Source: Pseudo-nitzschia pungens
Taxonomy: Eukaryota > Bacillariophyta > Bacillariophyceae > Bacillariales > Bacillariaceae
Length of the DNA: 64,000 nucleotides
Direction: 5' to 3'
NCBI GenBank assembly: GCA_037355855.1
Contig: CM074758.1
Location: forward strand, 4,189,001 to 4,253,000
In this document: in pieces, positions 10,186 to 20,935 of the stretch
How positions within the stretch are numbered: the stretch's first letter is position 1
Layout: every line of letters starts with the position of its first letter
The notes under the pieces: model-generated
Told to the model about the DNA's origin: nothing
The model's input: only the letters and a program-made list of their open reading frames with translations
Databases searched by the model: none
Translations under genes and position numbers: made by a program

Positions 10186-13100
10186 TCAACCCTGAGGTCC
10201 AGTAAGCCAGGCTCTGAGAAGAGCAGCCTCTTGTTGGTATGGCTGCACTGGTGGGACAGGCGCTGCATATTGCTTCCTTGCAAGGTGGATGGTTGCAAGC
10301 CACTGCCGCTTGGCAGTCAGGGTGTAACCTTGTAGGACGTGGAAAGGGGTTTGTAACAGGGAGTGTGACTGGGGAAGTGCACCAGCTGCACCAATTGCCA
10401 ATTCTGAAGTGATGGAAGCATCAAGAGATTGGTGTTGTTCAGCATCAAGGGTACCCCCAGGACCATGGAGTCGTTCATTCCTATAAGTCCAAAGATCCCA
10501 GGAGGTAAGAAAGAACTGATGGATGATAGCTGTAGCCCACCGTTTGGGAGAGCGCTTGCTTCCAATGTGGGAGTAGTAGTCAGCCTGAATTTGGTACCAG
10601 CGAGGAGACCACCTACCAAGAAGCCAGTTGTGCCAGCCAATAGTCCTCTGTGCCCTGACAGCAGACGCAATTGCAAGTGAGTAGGATGATGGATAAATGG
10701 TCTGGCCCTTCCGAACTCTGGTGAGAAGATCCACAATGGCAACAACCAATGATGGATCAGTTTGTTCAACTTCAAGCCTCTTCTGCAGGGGTCCCTTGAA
10801 AGCTGACACACTGTGCTGTACTGCCCCAGTGTCCTTGCAGGAGAGCACATGAGAAACCTTCTCGTTGTCTGCATCACACAATGGGCACCTGGAGTGATCC
10901 TGATACTGGTAGTGAAGTAGTTGGTTGCCAACACCAATGCATCCAGAAGCAAATTTGACAAACCACCGTTGCATGCCAGGAGGTAATCGCTTGAAGGCAG
11001 ACAGATGGGCACACCAATGGATGGAACTCAAAACAGGTTGTGGAATGGGAATATCATGGTGGGTCTGCCAGTATTTAAGAAGAGGAGGACCAGAAATGGC
11101 AACATGCAGAGCATTCTGATCAAACCTTGAACACTTGCATCCATTGAGAGAAAATGCCCAAGGCTCAAACACAAGTCTGGGATAGTGATGGGCCGAAGCT
11201 CTATGAACAGAGAGAAAGGCCTTTGCCATGCTGTCAACCTGATGATTGCGAAGGGCCCACCAATCAAGAAAGATTCCAGCTTGATGGCCCTGAACCCACT
11301 GAAAGTGCACAGAGATTGGCAGGGCAGAAATCATGTTTCTGATGACATAAACATAATCAAAAGACTTCTGGGAAATAACCAAAGGCCATGATCCCTGAGC
11401 CTGTTTGAGAGCTGTGTCACCATCCAGAGCAATAGTGATAGAGCCAGAAGCAATATCAAAAAGATTCACCAGAGCAGTGCAACAGGTGAGAACTCCAATG
11501 ATACCCGCCAGTTCACTCCTGTAGGATGACTGATCCTCAGGGGATCCACTGACAAAATTACAGCCAGTGAGGAACAATGAAGCAGTCTTGGTGGAGGTAT
11601 TGGGTGACAAAATGAAAGCAGAAGTTCCTCTGAGAAGGTCCGGATCAAATGAACCATCACATACAGCACTAGCAGTACCATTCTGAATAGCATCAACAAG
11701 GGTCTGACAGCCAGCCTGTGGTAGGGAATATTTGTGGAGAAGTACTCTTGGAGACGCACAGAGTGAATCAAAGGCATCTGCAGGGGAGGCTGGAAGAGAA
11801 TCAAATGGATTGTACTCCAGAGGATCCATGTCAGGAGGTTCGGAAACAAAGGCTGAGGACCCAACAACGCGTACAACTTGTCCGCAAATAACAGGGCAGA
11901 CAAGCACATCAGCACAGGCTGGTTTGTAAGAAATGAGTTCAGAAGTGACCCTGTATCTGCCCCTGCCCTGGGAGGTGCTCACAATCCAGCCAGTAGAAGT
12001 TTTGAAGAATATTCTGTTGGTGGATGGAGACAAAAACCAAGGCCAGAGAGAAGCTGTCTGGGGAGAGAGCCAATGCCCAAGATGAAAAGAAGGAGCCAGT
12101 GCCCTGGCTGCAGGGGGTGGACAGGGGGGAAGAAAACAGGTCTGAAGTGCCTTAGTCCATAAGCGCTTTGCTGCTGGAGGCCAAGATGGAGGACATCTCG
12201 GCCAGTCAAGATGATCCCTCAAGTGATTGGAGGAGGTCAGCTGGAAAGCCATGGGAGAGAGTCTTTTTCCATCTGGAGTACAAATGTCAGCAAGGGAAAT
12301 AGCCTTGAGGGACATGCGCATGTGATTCAAGAGGGACAAGTCAGCACCTCTGAAGCCAGAGTTGACAAAGGCTTGCATGAGATAACAGTCATTGGAACGT
12401 AACAGAGGAAGATCTGGGAAGTCTTCAAACAAGCTCACAGGGTGAACAGAGAAAAACTTCCACACATGTTTGTACCAGCAAGGAGTGACGTAGGAAGCAA
12501 AAGGATGATATGGTGTGACACCAAGATGGAGAGGAATGCCAAGTTCGAGCCGTAGAGACTCAGCAGTTAGCCTGAGAATCCTACCAGTTTGTGAGGACCT
12601 GACAGATTCCTGAAAGAGGGTGGCAATATGACTGAACTCTTGGAGGAGGTATGGATGGATGAATCCAAAGCCTTGATAGAGGGAAGGACCATAGAACACA
12701 TGTCTGGGAAATGTCCGCGACATCCCTGCTTTATTCAGCACAGGAACAAGAGCTGGGTGAATTATCTTAGTCCAAGTGGCCTCATCAAGTTGCGTGACAG
12801 GCATGGGGTATTCAACAGACTTCATGAAAGAATACTTGAAGGTGTAGAGGGATGCGCGCTTCTCACACTTGGAAGCCTTGAGCTGAGAGCCAAAAGACTG
12901 AGACTGTGACTTCATGTGAGCAATCTGTGCTTCCTCATTGCCATCCATGGAGATAAAAACCCCAAGGGTCTTGTCAGCATGGTCTACTTCAAAACGATCC
13001 AGGGTAGCGCGATTGCCATTCTTGTCAGCAACTGAGAAGTCACCAGGCATGTCAGCAATGGAGCGATAATCCCAACCGGATCCATTCCATTTGAAATCAA

Positions 13101-16026
13101 TCAAATAACAGAAGGATTTGGCAGGTTCAATAGCACCACCAGTGGCAATAATCCCACCAGCCCACCGGTCAAGAGCTTCCTGAAAGTCAACAGCCAATTC
13201 CTCACCAGATGTTGAGGAATCAGAGCCAGCACAAAACAAATCTGTGTCATCCACAAAGGCAAAACCCACAAGAGAAACCAGTTGCAGTGACAATGAAGTG
13301 ATAAGATGGACACCATGCCCAGCCTGTTGCATCATTCGGAAGACAATTGTTGACACCAAAGCCCAAAGAGTTGGACCAATACCATTGCCTTGGCCACAAC
13401 CACTGAGAGGAACAGGTTCATCACCATACACAGGACCTGACCGACCAAAACCAGTTTTGATGTGGTGCTTGGCAAGTTGCAAAGTAGACAAAAGAACCTC
13501 ACACACATGTGCAGGAACCCCAAAGCTTTGGAGAGTGAGACCTGCAATGGGATGAGAGATCCTATCATAGCAGCCCTTGGCATCATTCATAGCAACAGCA
13601 CCAGATCTGCGCTTCTGCCTCAACACATCACAGATGAGCTTCTTGTTCAGGCAGGTGTTGATGGCCTTGTGGTGTTTCCTGCTTCCATGTTGATCAACAG
13701 CCACGGCATTGGCACGTTCAGCATGGGCAAGAATTCGTCTGCCAATCATCTTGTTGTTGATTTGGAACTCAGGAGACATCAGCTGAATAAGCCTCATCTT
13801 ATCCACTCTATATTCACCAGGTTTCTTGAAGATCTCAACATCAGTGATGACCTGCCAAGCAGAAGGAGAAAAGCCAACAATCAATGGGACGGATCTCAGG
13901 AGAGTGTCAAACTTGTTCAGCTGGGGATCCAGGGCAAATGCCTTGTGGTGGGCAAAACTCAAACAAGAAGGTTCACTTGCTGTGCGTTCCCTCTGACGTT
14001 TCCAGGCAGCAGCATTGTCAGCTGGACACACTGAATAGTCAAAGGGGGGCAAACTCAGAATAGAGTCAGGGACTTTGAGACAGGCAAGAAATTCAGAAAG
14101 GTATTTGTCAGTGGCAGGAGGAGGGATGTATGTGCCATCAAGGACTTGGGGAGCAGCATGGGCAGTGCCTAGGTAGCCAAAGTCTTGAATGAAGGAGGGA
14201 GTCATGGAAGGAGTGCCAAGACACTGCTGTTGACGTCGGACATTGGATGCAGCCATAGCTGGTACCATAGTAGACTGGGACTCCAAGACCTGTTCAACAC
14301 CATCATGGCCAACTGCAATAGCGCGCAAGACTGCTGACTTGTTGACACGTCCCCGAATAGACCGAGCAGCGAGACCAAGCTCTCGTTGAAGACGTTCCCT
14401 ACGCATCCTGGCACGAATCTGAGAAGCATGCTGGTTGTGAGGCTTGCCTTCAGCAAGAAGTGCATCCACCAGGCCTTGATTGAAGGAGTCTCTCCATGAG
14501 GGGGCCAATTTCTTCACCGCCCGGTATTGTTTGTAAGCTTGTTTCAGATGGAGGAGAGCACTGGAAAGGTCACTGTGTTCTCCTTTGTAGAGAGAAAGCT
14601 TGCAGGCCAACCTTTTCAAAACAGTATGACTGGTGGACACACCCTGTCTCAACTTAACAACACGCCGCCAAAAGTCAATGGTATCACGATAGACTTGCAG
14701 CTTAGGTGACCATGGAACCAAACCAGCTCTAGTGTGGCAGAGGTTTTGTTCAACAGAGAGCCTGAGAGAGGTAGAGGTTTCATGGAGTACTTCATATGTG
14801 GTGATGAGATCAGTGCGCACAGAAATATCCCCAGACTGAAACTGAGCCAGTAGGTGCTCCAGCTTAGCTTGGAGAGAAAACACTCCAGCCTTGAGAAAGC
14901 AGTGCCTCACTCGCTTGAAATACCGTTGTCGCAGATGAGGATGGGAGGACTGGAGTTTGGAAAGAGAGAATCTCACAGGAGGTGGCAAATATTTGCCCAT
15001 GATGCTGCCATTACAAACCTCAATCCAGAGCATGCGATGGTCAGATTCCATACCATGGGCACCTCCAAAGGGACAATACCCAGCCCTGAGAACATCAACA
15101 TTCTCAGAGACCCAAATGGCATCAATTGGTGTTCTGGTAGTGTTTCTGTTGTGAGTGGCAGGAGGAGAAGACGTACTATGAAGGGTAAGAATGGCATCTC
15201 TGAAACCAAGAGCCTCGAGCTCAAAAGACAAGCCATCAGTCCTGACATCAGCATTCTGGTCAATCCCAACAATGACTTGATCACCTGCACCCAGGCAGGC
15301 CTGAAGGGCAGCAGTCAAATCCCTGTGAAAGAGAATGCATGGATTGGGACTGAAAAGATTTTCAGCGGCCTGAAAGTATCGGTACTGTTGATTCCAGACT
15401 GAGCCAAGATCCCTATCATTTTCAACCGGGCAGTAGGCAGAAAACATGGTGACATTGTAGCCATCCCTGCCCTGAAACTTGACAAAGGACCATCTACCAA
15501 GACCAGACGGATCAGCTCCATGTGCAACCTTGTGTGAGCTGAACAGCTGGTCAATGGAAAAACCTGTACCGCCAGGCTGAAGCCAAGAGCAGTCAGAAGC
15601 CTCATGCTTGTTGTTAGCAAGATAAGAAAAACTTGAGGGACTGACATTCTTCATGCGCCGATTGAAAAGATCACAGGGCAGGAGTTTGGATTCATTCAAA
15701 CAATGTTCAGCAAAAAGAGCCACACTGGCATTGCTCTTGACAAATTGACGGGCGTTGTGCTTGGACATGGACATAAAGGCAGCTCTGCGCTGTGGTCCAA
15801 TGTTTTGGAATGTGATGATGGTGGAGTTAGAGGATGGAGCTTGAGGGAAGGAATGACCAAAAGTGTCAGAATCCTTAGCAGCAAGAGATTCTCCATGAAG
15901 AGTTAATTGGACAAAATGAGGGACAGGGGAAGAGTCGGAGGGGGAAAAGGGAGAAACAGGAGAAGCATTGATGGGATTTGGATTGGAAGGCATCCCATCA
16001 CACCTCATATCAGAAGAGCTAACCAT
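10186..16026 (-). CDS. LINE ORF2: endonuclease-reverse transcriptase-RNase H polyprotein
   Basis: The protein is about 1,946 residues from ATG 16026. Domain order is: an AP-type endonuclease in the N-terminal ~340 residues (GIDQNADVRTDG; catalytic-type SDHRMLW near 328); reverse transcriptase with motif A AVAMNDAKGCYDRI, motif B GCGQGNGIGPTLW and the catalytic FAFVDDTDLF near 925; RNase H from ~1455 (CDGSFDP, SSYRSELAGI, DGDTALKQ, then a late Asp in HQVDSMAKAF); and a CCHC-like zinc site CPLCDADNEKVSHVLSC near 1715. The endonuclease nicks target DNA and the RT copies element RNA at the nick. No internal stop is present. An upstream in-frame ATG at 16098 is possible, but the ATG at 16026 overlaps the ORF1 stop (atggttag), which favours coupled re-initiation. 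Confidence 0.9.
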   Translation of the reverse strand: MVSSSDMRCDGMPSNPNPINASPVSPFSPSDSSPVPHFVQLTLHGESLAAKDSDTFGHSFPQAPSSNSTIITFQNIGPQRRAAFMSMSKHNARQFVKSNASVALFAEHCLNESKLLPCDLFNRRMKNVSPSSFSYLANNKHEASDCSWLQPGGTGFSIDQLFSSHKVAHGADPSGLGRWSFVKFQGRDGYNVTMFSAYCPVENDRDLGSVWNQQYRYFQAAENLFSPNPCILFHRDLTAALQACLGAGDQVIVGIDQNADVRTDGLSFELEALGFRDAILTLHSTSSPPATHNRNTTRTPIDAIWVSENVDVLRAGYCPFGGAHGMESDHRMLWIEVCNGSIMGKYLPPPVRFSLSKLQSSHPHLRQRYFKRVRHCFLKAGVFSLQAKLEHLLAQFQSGDISVRTDLITTYEVLHETSTSLRLSVEQNLCHTRAGLVPWSPKLQVYRDTIDFWRRVVKLRQGVSTSHTVLKRLACKLSLYKGEHSDLSSALLHLKQAYKQYRAVKKLAPSWRDSFNQGLVDALLAEGKPHNQHASQIRARMRRERLQRELGLAARSIRGRVNKSAVLRAIAVGHDGVEQVLESQSTMVPAMAASNVRRQQQCLGTPSMTPSFIQDFGYLGTAHAAPQVLDGTYIPPPATDKYLSEFLACLKVPDSILSLPPFDYSVCPADNAAAWKRQRERTASEPSCLSFAHHKAFALDPQLNKFDTLLRSVPLIVGFSPSAWQVITDVEIFKKPGEYRVDKMRLIQLMSPEFQINNKMIGRRILAHAERANAVAVDQHGSRKHHKAINTCLNKKLICDVLRQKRRSGAVAMNDAKGCYDRISHPIAGLTLQSFGVPAHVCEVLLSTLQLAKHHIKTGFGRSGPVYGDEPVPLSGCGQGNGIGPTLWALVSTIVFRMMQQAGHGVHLITSLSLQLVSLVGFAFVDDTDLFCAGSDSSTSGEELAVDFQEALDRWAGGIIATGGAIEPAKSFCYLIDFKWNGSGWDYRSIADMPGDFSVADKNGNRATLDRFEVDHADKTLGVFISMDGNEEAQIAHMKSQSQSFGSQLKASKCEKRASLYTFKYSFMKSVEYPMPVTQLDEATWTKIIHPALVPVLNKAGMSRTFPRHVFYGPSLYQGFGFIHPYLLQEFSHIATLFQESVRSSQTGRILRLTAESLRLELGIPLHLGVTPYHPFASYVTPCWYKHVWKFFSVHPVSLFEDFPDLPLLRSNDCYLMQAFVNSGFRGADLSLLNHMRMSLKAISLADICTPDGKRLSPMAFQLTSSNHLRDHLDWPRCPPSWPPAAKRLWTKALQTCFLPPCPPPAARALAPSFHLGHWLSPQTASLWPWFLSPSTNRIFFKTSTGWIVSTSQGRGRYRVTSELISYKPACADVLVCPVICGQVVRVVGSSAFVSEPPDMDPLEYNPFDSLPASPADAFDSLCASPRVLLHKYSLPQAGCQTLVDAIQNGTASAVCDGSFDPDLLRGTSAFILSPNTSTKTASLFLTGCNFVSGSPEDQSSYRSELAGIIGVLTCCTALVNLFDIASGSITIALDGDTALKQAQGSWPLVISQKSFDYVYVIRNMISALPISVHFQWVQGHQAGIFLDWWALRNHQVDSMAKAFLSVHRASAHHYPRLVFEPWAFSLNGCKCSRFDQNALHVAISGPPLLKYWQTHHDIPIPQPVLSSIHWCAHLSAFKRLPPGMQRWFVKFASGCIGVGNQLLHYQYQDHSRCPLCDADNEKVSHVLSCKDTGAVQHSVSAFKGPLQKRLEVEQTDPSLVVAIVDLLTRVRKGQTIYPSSYSLAIASAVRAQRTIGWHNWLLGRWSPRWYQIQADYYSHIGSKRSPKRWATAIIHQFFLTSWDLWTYRNERLHGPGGTLDAEQHQSLDASITSELAIGAAGALPQSHSLLQTPFHVLQGYTLTAKRQWLATIHLARKQYAAPVPPVQPYQQEAALLRAWLTGPQG

Positions 16027-19000
16027 GATCAGAAGGAAACCGAGTCTGTCGCACGGAAGAAAGAGTTGCCGGAGCTGATTTGGTAGAGACATTGGCATGG
16101 CTCAAATCACTGACACTAGCATCATGACTGGAAGAGAATGCAATGGCAGCAACTCCAAGCCTCAATGCAGAGGCTGCATCTTCCCCACCACCGGCAGCAG
16201 GAACTGCAGTTGAGGACTCATGAGAGGCCACAGGGAGGTCACCTGCCATGGCATCATGGGGAGGTTCAGGAACTTCAGGGGGAACAACAGGAGAGAGACC
16301 AGGGGAGGCATCAGTCTTGGCCACATGGGTAGGATCACCGCCAGGAGGAACAGCACCTGCAGGCGCTGAGGCCTGGACATCAGTGAGATTGGAAGTGCCG
16401 GTCGCTAAAGTATCCATGGATTGAGAATCATCAAAGCCTCCACCACCACTGTCAGCACGGGCTTGGAGGTTAAAGTGCAAATCCAGATCAAAAGTGAGGT
16501 CGGGGGCAAGGTCAACTGACAAGTCATCATCAACAAGTTCCCAATCTCGTGCATCCCCATCACCAAAAAAGGGAAGAGAGTCATCCTGCAGTGGATCTGC
16601 AGCAGGTGCAGTTTCCACAACACAATTGACAGCAGCATCCCAATGGTAAGCTTCCATTTCAGTCAAGCACTCAGAAGAGAACCATTGTCTAACACAAGAA
16701 CCATACTGAGCTTCCAGAAAAATAGGCAGGAAAGACAACATGGCCATTGCTTCAGCCTTGGTAGTGATATTGTACAAAGCAAGGATCTCGCCTCGGTATG
16801 AACTGGTATCAACAGAAAGAAAAAGAGGCCATGACCAATTGTCACGGGTTCTGATGCCCAGAAGCACACTGCGCAGTGTCTTCAAACCCAGCCCTTGGCC
16901 CAAGTCAACTGGAAGATCAAGATCAACTACCCCCAGAACAGGAGCAGTTTCATGGCTCTCAATAAATTTGGCTTGGCGGTGCTTAGCCTGGCGAACAGTC
17001 TTGAGCTTGGAGGGGGGAAGAGGTCTGTCAGAAGGATTGGTAGCTGTCTCAATAAACTTGTAGAATTTACCATCAGGTAAAGAGGCAATGTCTGAAGGTT
17101 TGCAACGGTTGAACTGGGCTTTGAGGAGCTTAACAGTTTGGGCGCGCTTTGTTGCATCACATAAAACATGAGCAGCCAGAACCGGATTGGGATCAGGAGT
17201 TCTGGAGTTGTCAAGGCTGATATTCTTCCTGATAACAGCAATAGGACACGCCTGAAACCTGGGATGAGTTTGAAGCAATTCGTTGTAGTGGTCAAGATCA
17301 AAACTCTGCATGTAAGATCCAAGGAGAAAGCCACATGTGACAATAACTGGGGCCTGTATGTGGTCATATTTCAGGTCCATATCACGGTCTCTGAGCCTCT
17401 GGAGCAATTGTGCTGAAAAGAGTTTCTCCAGGGAAGCACTGTGTCCCACAAAGAAGCGTAGATGAGGAGCAGTTCTACTGCGAAGCCAGAGCTGAGCAAC
17501 ATACAATTCCAAGGTCTTCCTGTCAGGAAGTGTCGTCCAAAACTTGGTAACAGGCTTGGCCTTGGGGTTGAGCCTGGCTCTGGAGGGAAAAACATACAAC
17601 ACCAGGCGCTTGTCAACAGTCCATAGAAGATCCAAAGCTTCCTTGAGAGACTTGAGCAGCTCATCATATAGTTCCCCAGGGCGTTGTGACATCAACCTTG
17701 GAAGGGACAGAGTGACATAAGAACTATGAGAACACTTGGTGCCAGCAGTGACATCCACTGGAGCTCTAGAATCACTGGAGCAAACCCCTCGGCGTTGGAG
17801 GAAATGCCCAGCAGAGGAGGACAAGACAGTAGCATCACCACCACCAGGAAGAAAGGACACTGATTTGGAAGTGGAAGATTTGGAAGTGGAAGCATCATCA
17901 GCCACTGGTGGCGCAGGTGTAGGAGGGCGCTTCTTGAAATGCCAATGAGAACCAAGCACCTGATTGGCTGCCCACCATACTTTGCCTTCAGTGCTAGGCA
18001 AAAGGTTGCCCTCACAATACAGGTCATCAAAACACTCAGGAGACATCTTGACCAAACCAATAAGACATTTCTTCAGAGCCTGGCCAGATGGTTGCTTGGT
18101 CCAGGCTGGGGCAGAGCCTTGAAAGCAAGCAGAGGCAATAGAAGCCAAGGAAGCTACAGAGGCATTGCGCCAGTCTGGAGTGTCCGGAAAAACCTGAGCA
18201 TAAACAGGAGGGATGGCAGTCCGGCAAATATCATGGATGGATTTTTTGTCTTTACCCTCCTTCTTGCTGAAGAAGTGTGTAGGGCTTGGACACCCAGCCC
18301 ATAACCGGTTACCAGTTGGAGATTTTCGAAAGGCATGAATTGCAGATGGGATAGGAGACTTGCCAGAACAGGGACCCTCACCATAAAAACACCAGAAGAA
18401 GGAAGCGGAATGAGCCCTGTTGGCAGCAGCCAGAGCCTTCTGGCGTTGGGATTGGCGTGCTTGCTGCTGAGAGGGATCAGCTTTCTGGGCAGAGGAAAAG
18501 ACAAGAGTAGATTGCTTGAGGATGGAGGAAGCAGGGACCTTGCCTGAGGTCCCAGAGCCCTTTGGTGTGTGTCTGGACTTCTGTTGGCCTGGCAGCTGGG
18601 AGCCTGCCTGGTTGGATCCTGGCTGCTGGGAGCCTGACTGCGGAGGACCTGACTCCTGGGAGCCTAGCTGAGTAGCTGTTGACAGAGAAGAAGTTTGCAA
18701 GGAATCCCCTGGTGCAGAGTCCCCTGGTGCAGATTCCCCTGGTGCAGATTCAGTGCCAAGCATCTCAACATCAGAGAGCACACCTGCAGAAGAAGAAGTC
18801 TTCAAGGAATCCCCTGGAGCAGGTTCAGTGCCAAGCATATCAACATCAGAAAGCACACCTGCAGATGAGGACACAGAAGAAGATGAAGACATATCATCAA
18901 TAGAAGACCCAGGCATAGAGGATGAAGAGGCTGATGAGGCAGAGGAAGGGGATGATCTGGTATCAAGAGTAGGAGAGGGAGTAGTAAGAGCAGAGGTGAC

Positions 19001-19153
19001 ACTAGAATGTCTTGGAGGGGTCTTTTGCACAAATGGGCGCTTGTTAGACCGAGTCCCAGAGGCAGACCTAGCAGAAGAAGGAGGTGTGGAAGATCTTTTC
19101 TTCCGGGAAGCTGTTTGGGAGGCGGGCCGCCCCTTAGTGGGAGGGGGAGACAT
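16019..19153 (-). CDS. LINE ORF1 protein (about 1,044 aa)
   Basis: The start is placed at ATG 19153 (MSPPPTKGRPASQTASRKKR), just downstream of the minisatellite. The same ATG is conserved at 4563 in the truncated copy. The first ~250 residues are Ser/Pro/Gly-rich and low in complexity, with a basic start. A conserved central part follows (SFFWCFYGEGPCSGKSP, KKSIHDICRTAIPPVYAQVFPD, LVLYVFPSRARLNPKAKP). The C-terminus is acidic, then Ala/Pro-rich. LINE ORF1 proteins usually bind the element RNA; I recognise no RRM or CCHC knuckle, so function is assigned by position only. The frame stays open upstream through the repeats to 20920, but that extension is not supported as coding. Confidence 0.75.
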   Translation of the reverse strand: MSPPPTKGRPASQTASRKKRSSTPPSSARSASGTRSNKRPFVQKTPPRHSSVTSALTTPSPTLDTRSSPSSASSASSSSMPGSSIDDMSSSSSVSSSAGVLSDVDMLGTEPAPGDSLKTSSSAGVLSDVEMLGTESAPGESAPGDSAPGDSLQTSSLSTATQLGSQESGPPQSGSQQPGSNQAGSQLPGQQKSRHTPKGSGTSGKVPASSILKQSTLVFSSAQKADPSQQQARQSQRQKALAAANRAHSASFFWCFYGEGPCSGKSPIPSAIHAFRKSPTGNRLWAGCPSPTHFFSKKEGKDKKSIHDICRTAIPPVYAQVFPDTPDWRNASVASLASIASACFQGSAPAWTKQPSGQALKKCLIGLVKMSPECFDDLYCEGNLLPSTEGKVWWAANQVLGSHWHFKKRPPTPAPPVADDASTSKSSTSKSVSFLPGGGDATVLSSSAGHFLQRRGVCSSDSRAPVDVTAGTKCSHSSYVTLSLPRLMSQRPGELYDELLKSLKEALDLLWTVDKRLVLYVFPSRARLNPKAKPVTKFWTTLPDRKTLELYVAQLWLRSRTAPHLRFFVGHSASLEKLFSAQLLQRLRDRDMDLKYDHIQAPVIVTCGFLLGSYMQSFDLDHYNELLQTHPRFQACPIAVIRKNISLDNSRTPDPNPVLAAHVLCDATKRAQTVKLLKAQFNRCKPSDIASLPDGKFYKFIETATNPSDRPLPPSKLKTVRQAKHRQAKFIESHETAPVLGVVDLDLPVDLGQGLGLKTLRSVLLGIRTRDNWSWPLFLSVDTSSYRGEILALYNITTKAEAMAMLSFLPIFLEAQYGSCVRQWFSSECLTEMEAYHWDAAVNCVVETAPAADPLQDDSLPFFGDGDARDWELVDDDLSVDLAPDLTFDLDLHFNLQARADSGGGGFDDSQSMDTLATGTSNLTDVQASAPAGAVPPGGDPTHVAKTDASPGLSPVVPPEVPEPPHDAMAGDLPVASHESSTAVPAAGGGEDAASALRLGVAAIAFSSSHDASVSDLSHANVSTKSAPATLSSVRQTRFPSDHG

Positions 19154-19169
19154 TGTACCAGAAGTGGGC

Positions 19170-20935
19170 AAAGGCCGGGGCAGGAGAAGCACCGGTTGAG
19201 GGCAAACAACAGCTGAAAAGCAAGCAATTGGGTGCTGGACCAACAGCAGACACGCCTCTTGGATGTGCAAGTGCCAGGTGATGACAAAGGCCGGGGCAGG
19301 AGAAGCACCGGTTGATGACAAAGGCCGGGGCAGGAGAAGCACCGGTTGATGACAATGGCCGGGGCAGGAGAAGCACCGGTTGAGGGCAAACAACAGCTGA
19401 AAAGCAAGCAATTGGGTGCTGGACCAACAGCAGACACGCCTCTTGGATGTGCAAGTGCCAGGTGATGACAAAGGCCGGGGCAGGAGAAGCACCGGTTGAA
19501 GGCAAAGGCCGGGGCAGAAGAAGCACCGGTTGAAGACAAAGGCCGGGGCAGGAGAAGCACCGGGTGAGGGCAAAGACCGGGATAGGAGAAGCACCAGTTG
19601 AGAGCAAAGCAAAAACGGAAAAGCAAGCAGTTGGGTGTTGGACCAACAGCAGACACGCCTCTTGGATGTGCAAGTGCCAGGTGATGACAAAGGCCGAAGC
19701 AGGGGAAGCACCGGTTGATGACAAAGGCCGGGGCAGGAGAGGCACCGGTTGATGACAAAGGCCGGGGCAGGAGAAGCACCAGTTGAGAGCAAAGCAACAA
19801 CTGAAAAGCAAGCAGTTGGGTGTTGGACCAACAGCAGACACGCCTCTTGGATGTGCAAGTGCCAGGTGATGACAAAGGCCGGGGCAGGAGAAGCACCGGT
19901 TGATGACAAAGGCTGGGGCAGGAGAAGCACCGGTTGATGACAAAGGCCGGGGCAGGAGAAGCACCAGTTGAGAGCAGAGCAACAACTGAAAAGCAAGCAG
20001 TTGGGTGTTGGACCAACAGCAGACACGCCTCTTGGATATGCAAGTGCCAGGTGATGACAAAGGCCGGGGCAGGAGAAGCGCCGGTTGAAGGCAAAGGCCG
20101 GGGCAGAAGAAGCACCGGTTGATGACAAAGGCCGGGGCAGAAGAAGCACCGGTTGAAGACAACGGCCGGGGCAGGAGAAGCACCGGTTGATGACAAAGGC
20201 CGGGGCAGGAGAAGCACCAGTTGAGAGCAAAGCAACAACTGAAAAGCAAGCAGTTGGGTGTTGGACCAACAGCAGACACGCCTCTTGGATGTGCAAGTGC
20301 CAGGTGATGACAAAGGCCGGGGCAGGAGAAGCGCCGGTTGAAGGCAAAGGCCGGGGCAGAAGAAGCACCGGTTGATGACAAAGGCCGGGGCAGAAGAAGC
20401 ACCGGTTGAAGACAAAGGCCGGGGCAGGAGAAGCACCGGTTGAAGACAAAGGCCGGGGCAGGAGAAGCACCGGTTGATGACAAAGGCCGGGGCAGGAGAA
20501 GCACCAGTTGAGAGCAAAGCAACAACTGAAAAGCAAGCAGTTGGGTGTTGGACCAACAGCAGACACGCCTCTTGGATGTGCAAGTGCCAGGTGATGACAA
20601 AGGCCGGGGCAGGAGAAGCGCCGGTTGAAGGCAAAGGCCGGGGCAGGAGAAGCACCGGTTGATGACAAAGGCCGGGGCAGGAGAAGCACCGGTTGATGAC
20701 AAAGGCCGGGGCAGGAGAAGCACCGGTTGAGGGCAAACAACAGCTGAAAAGCAAGCAATTGGGTGCTGGACCAACAGCAGACACGCCTCTTGGATGTGCA
20801 AGTGCAAGGTGATGACAAAGGCCGGGGCAGGAGAAGCACCGGTTGAAGGCAAAGGCCGGGGCAGAAGAAGCACCGGTTGAAGACAAAAGCCGGGGCAGGA
20901 GAAGCACCGGTTGAGGGCAAAGCAACAGCTGAAAA
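19170..20935 (-). repeat. 34-bp minisatellite in the LINE 5' region
   Basis: A 34-bp unit (core gccggggcaggagaagcacc) recurs many times; for example its ggccgggg starts at 19323 and 19357. It is interrupted at irregular spacing by a longer spacer containing ttgggtgttggaccaacagc (near 19230, 19412, 19632, 19816, 20000, 20250, 20540 and 20758). Some units carry agaagaag instead of aggagaag. The unit lacks stops in all three minus frames, so overlapping ORFs of 650-1,633 codons appear. These are a property of the repeat. Confidence 0.9.

Noticed and set aside
19154..20920. N-terminal ~590-residue extension of LINE ORF1
   Set aside because: It translates the 34-bp minisatellite and is open in all three frames; the conserved ATG at 19153 (and 4563) is the better start.
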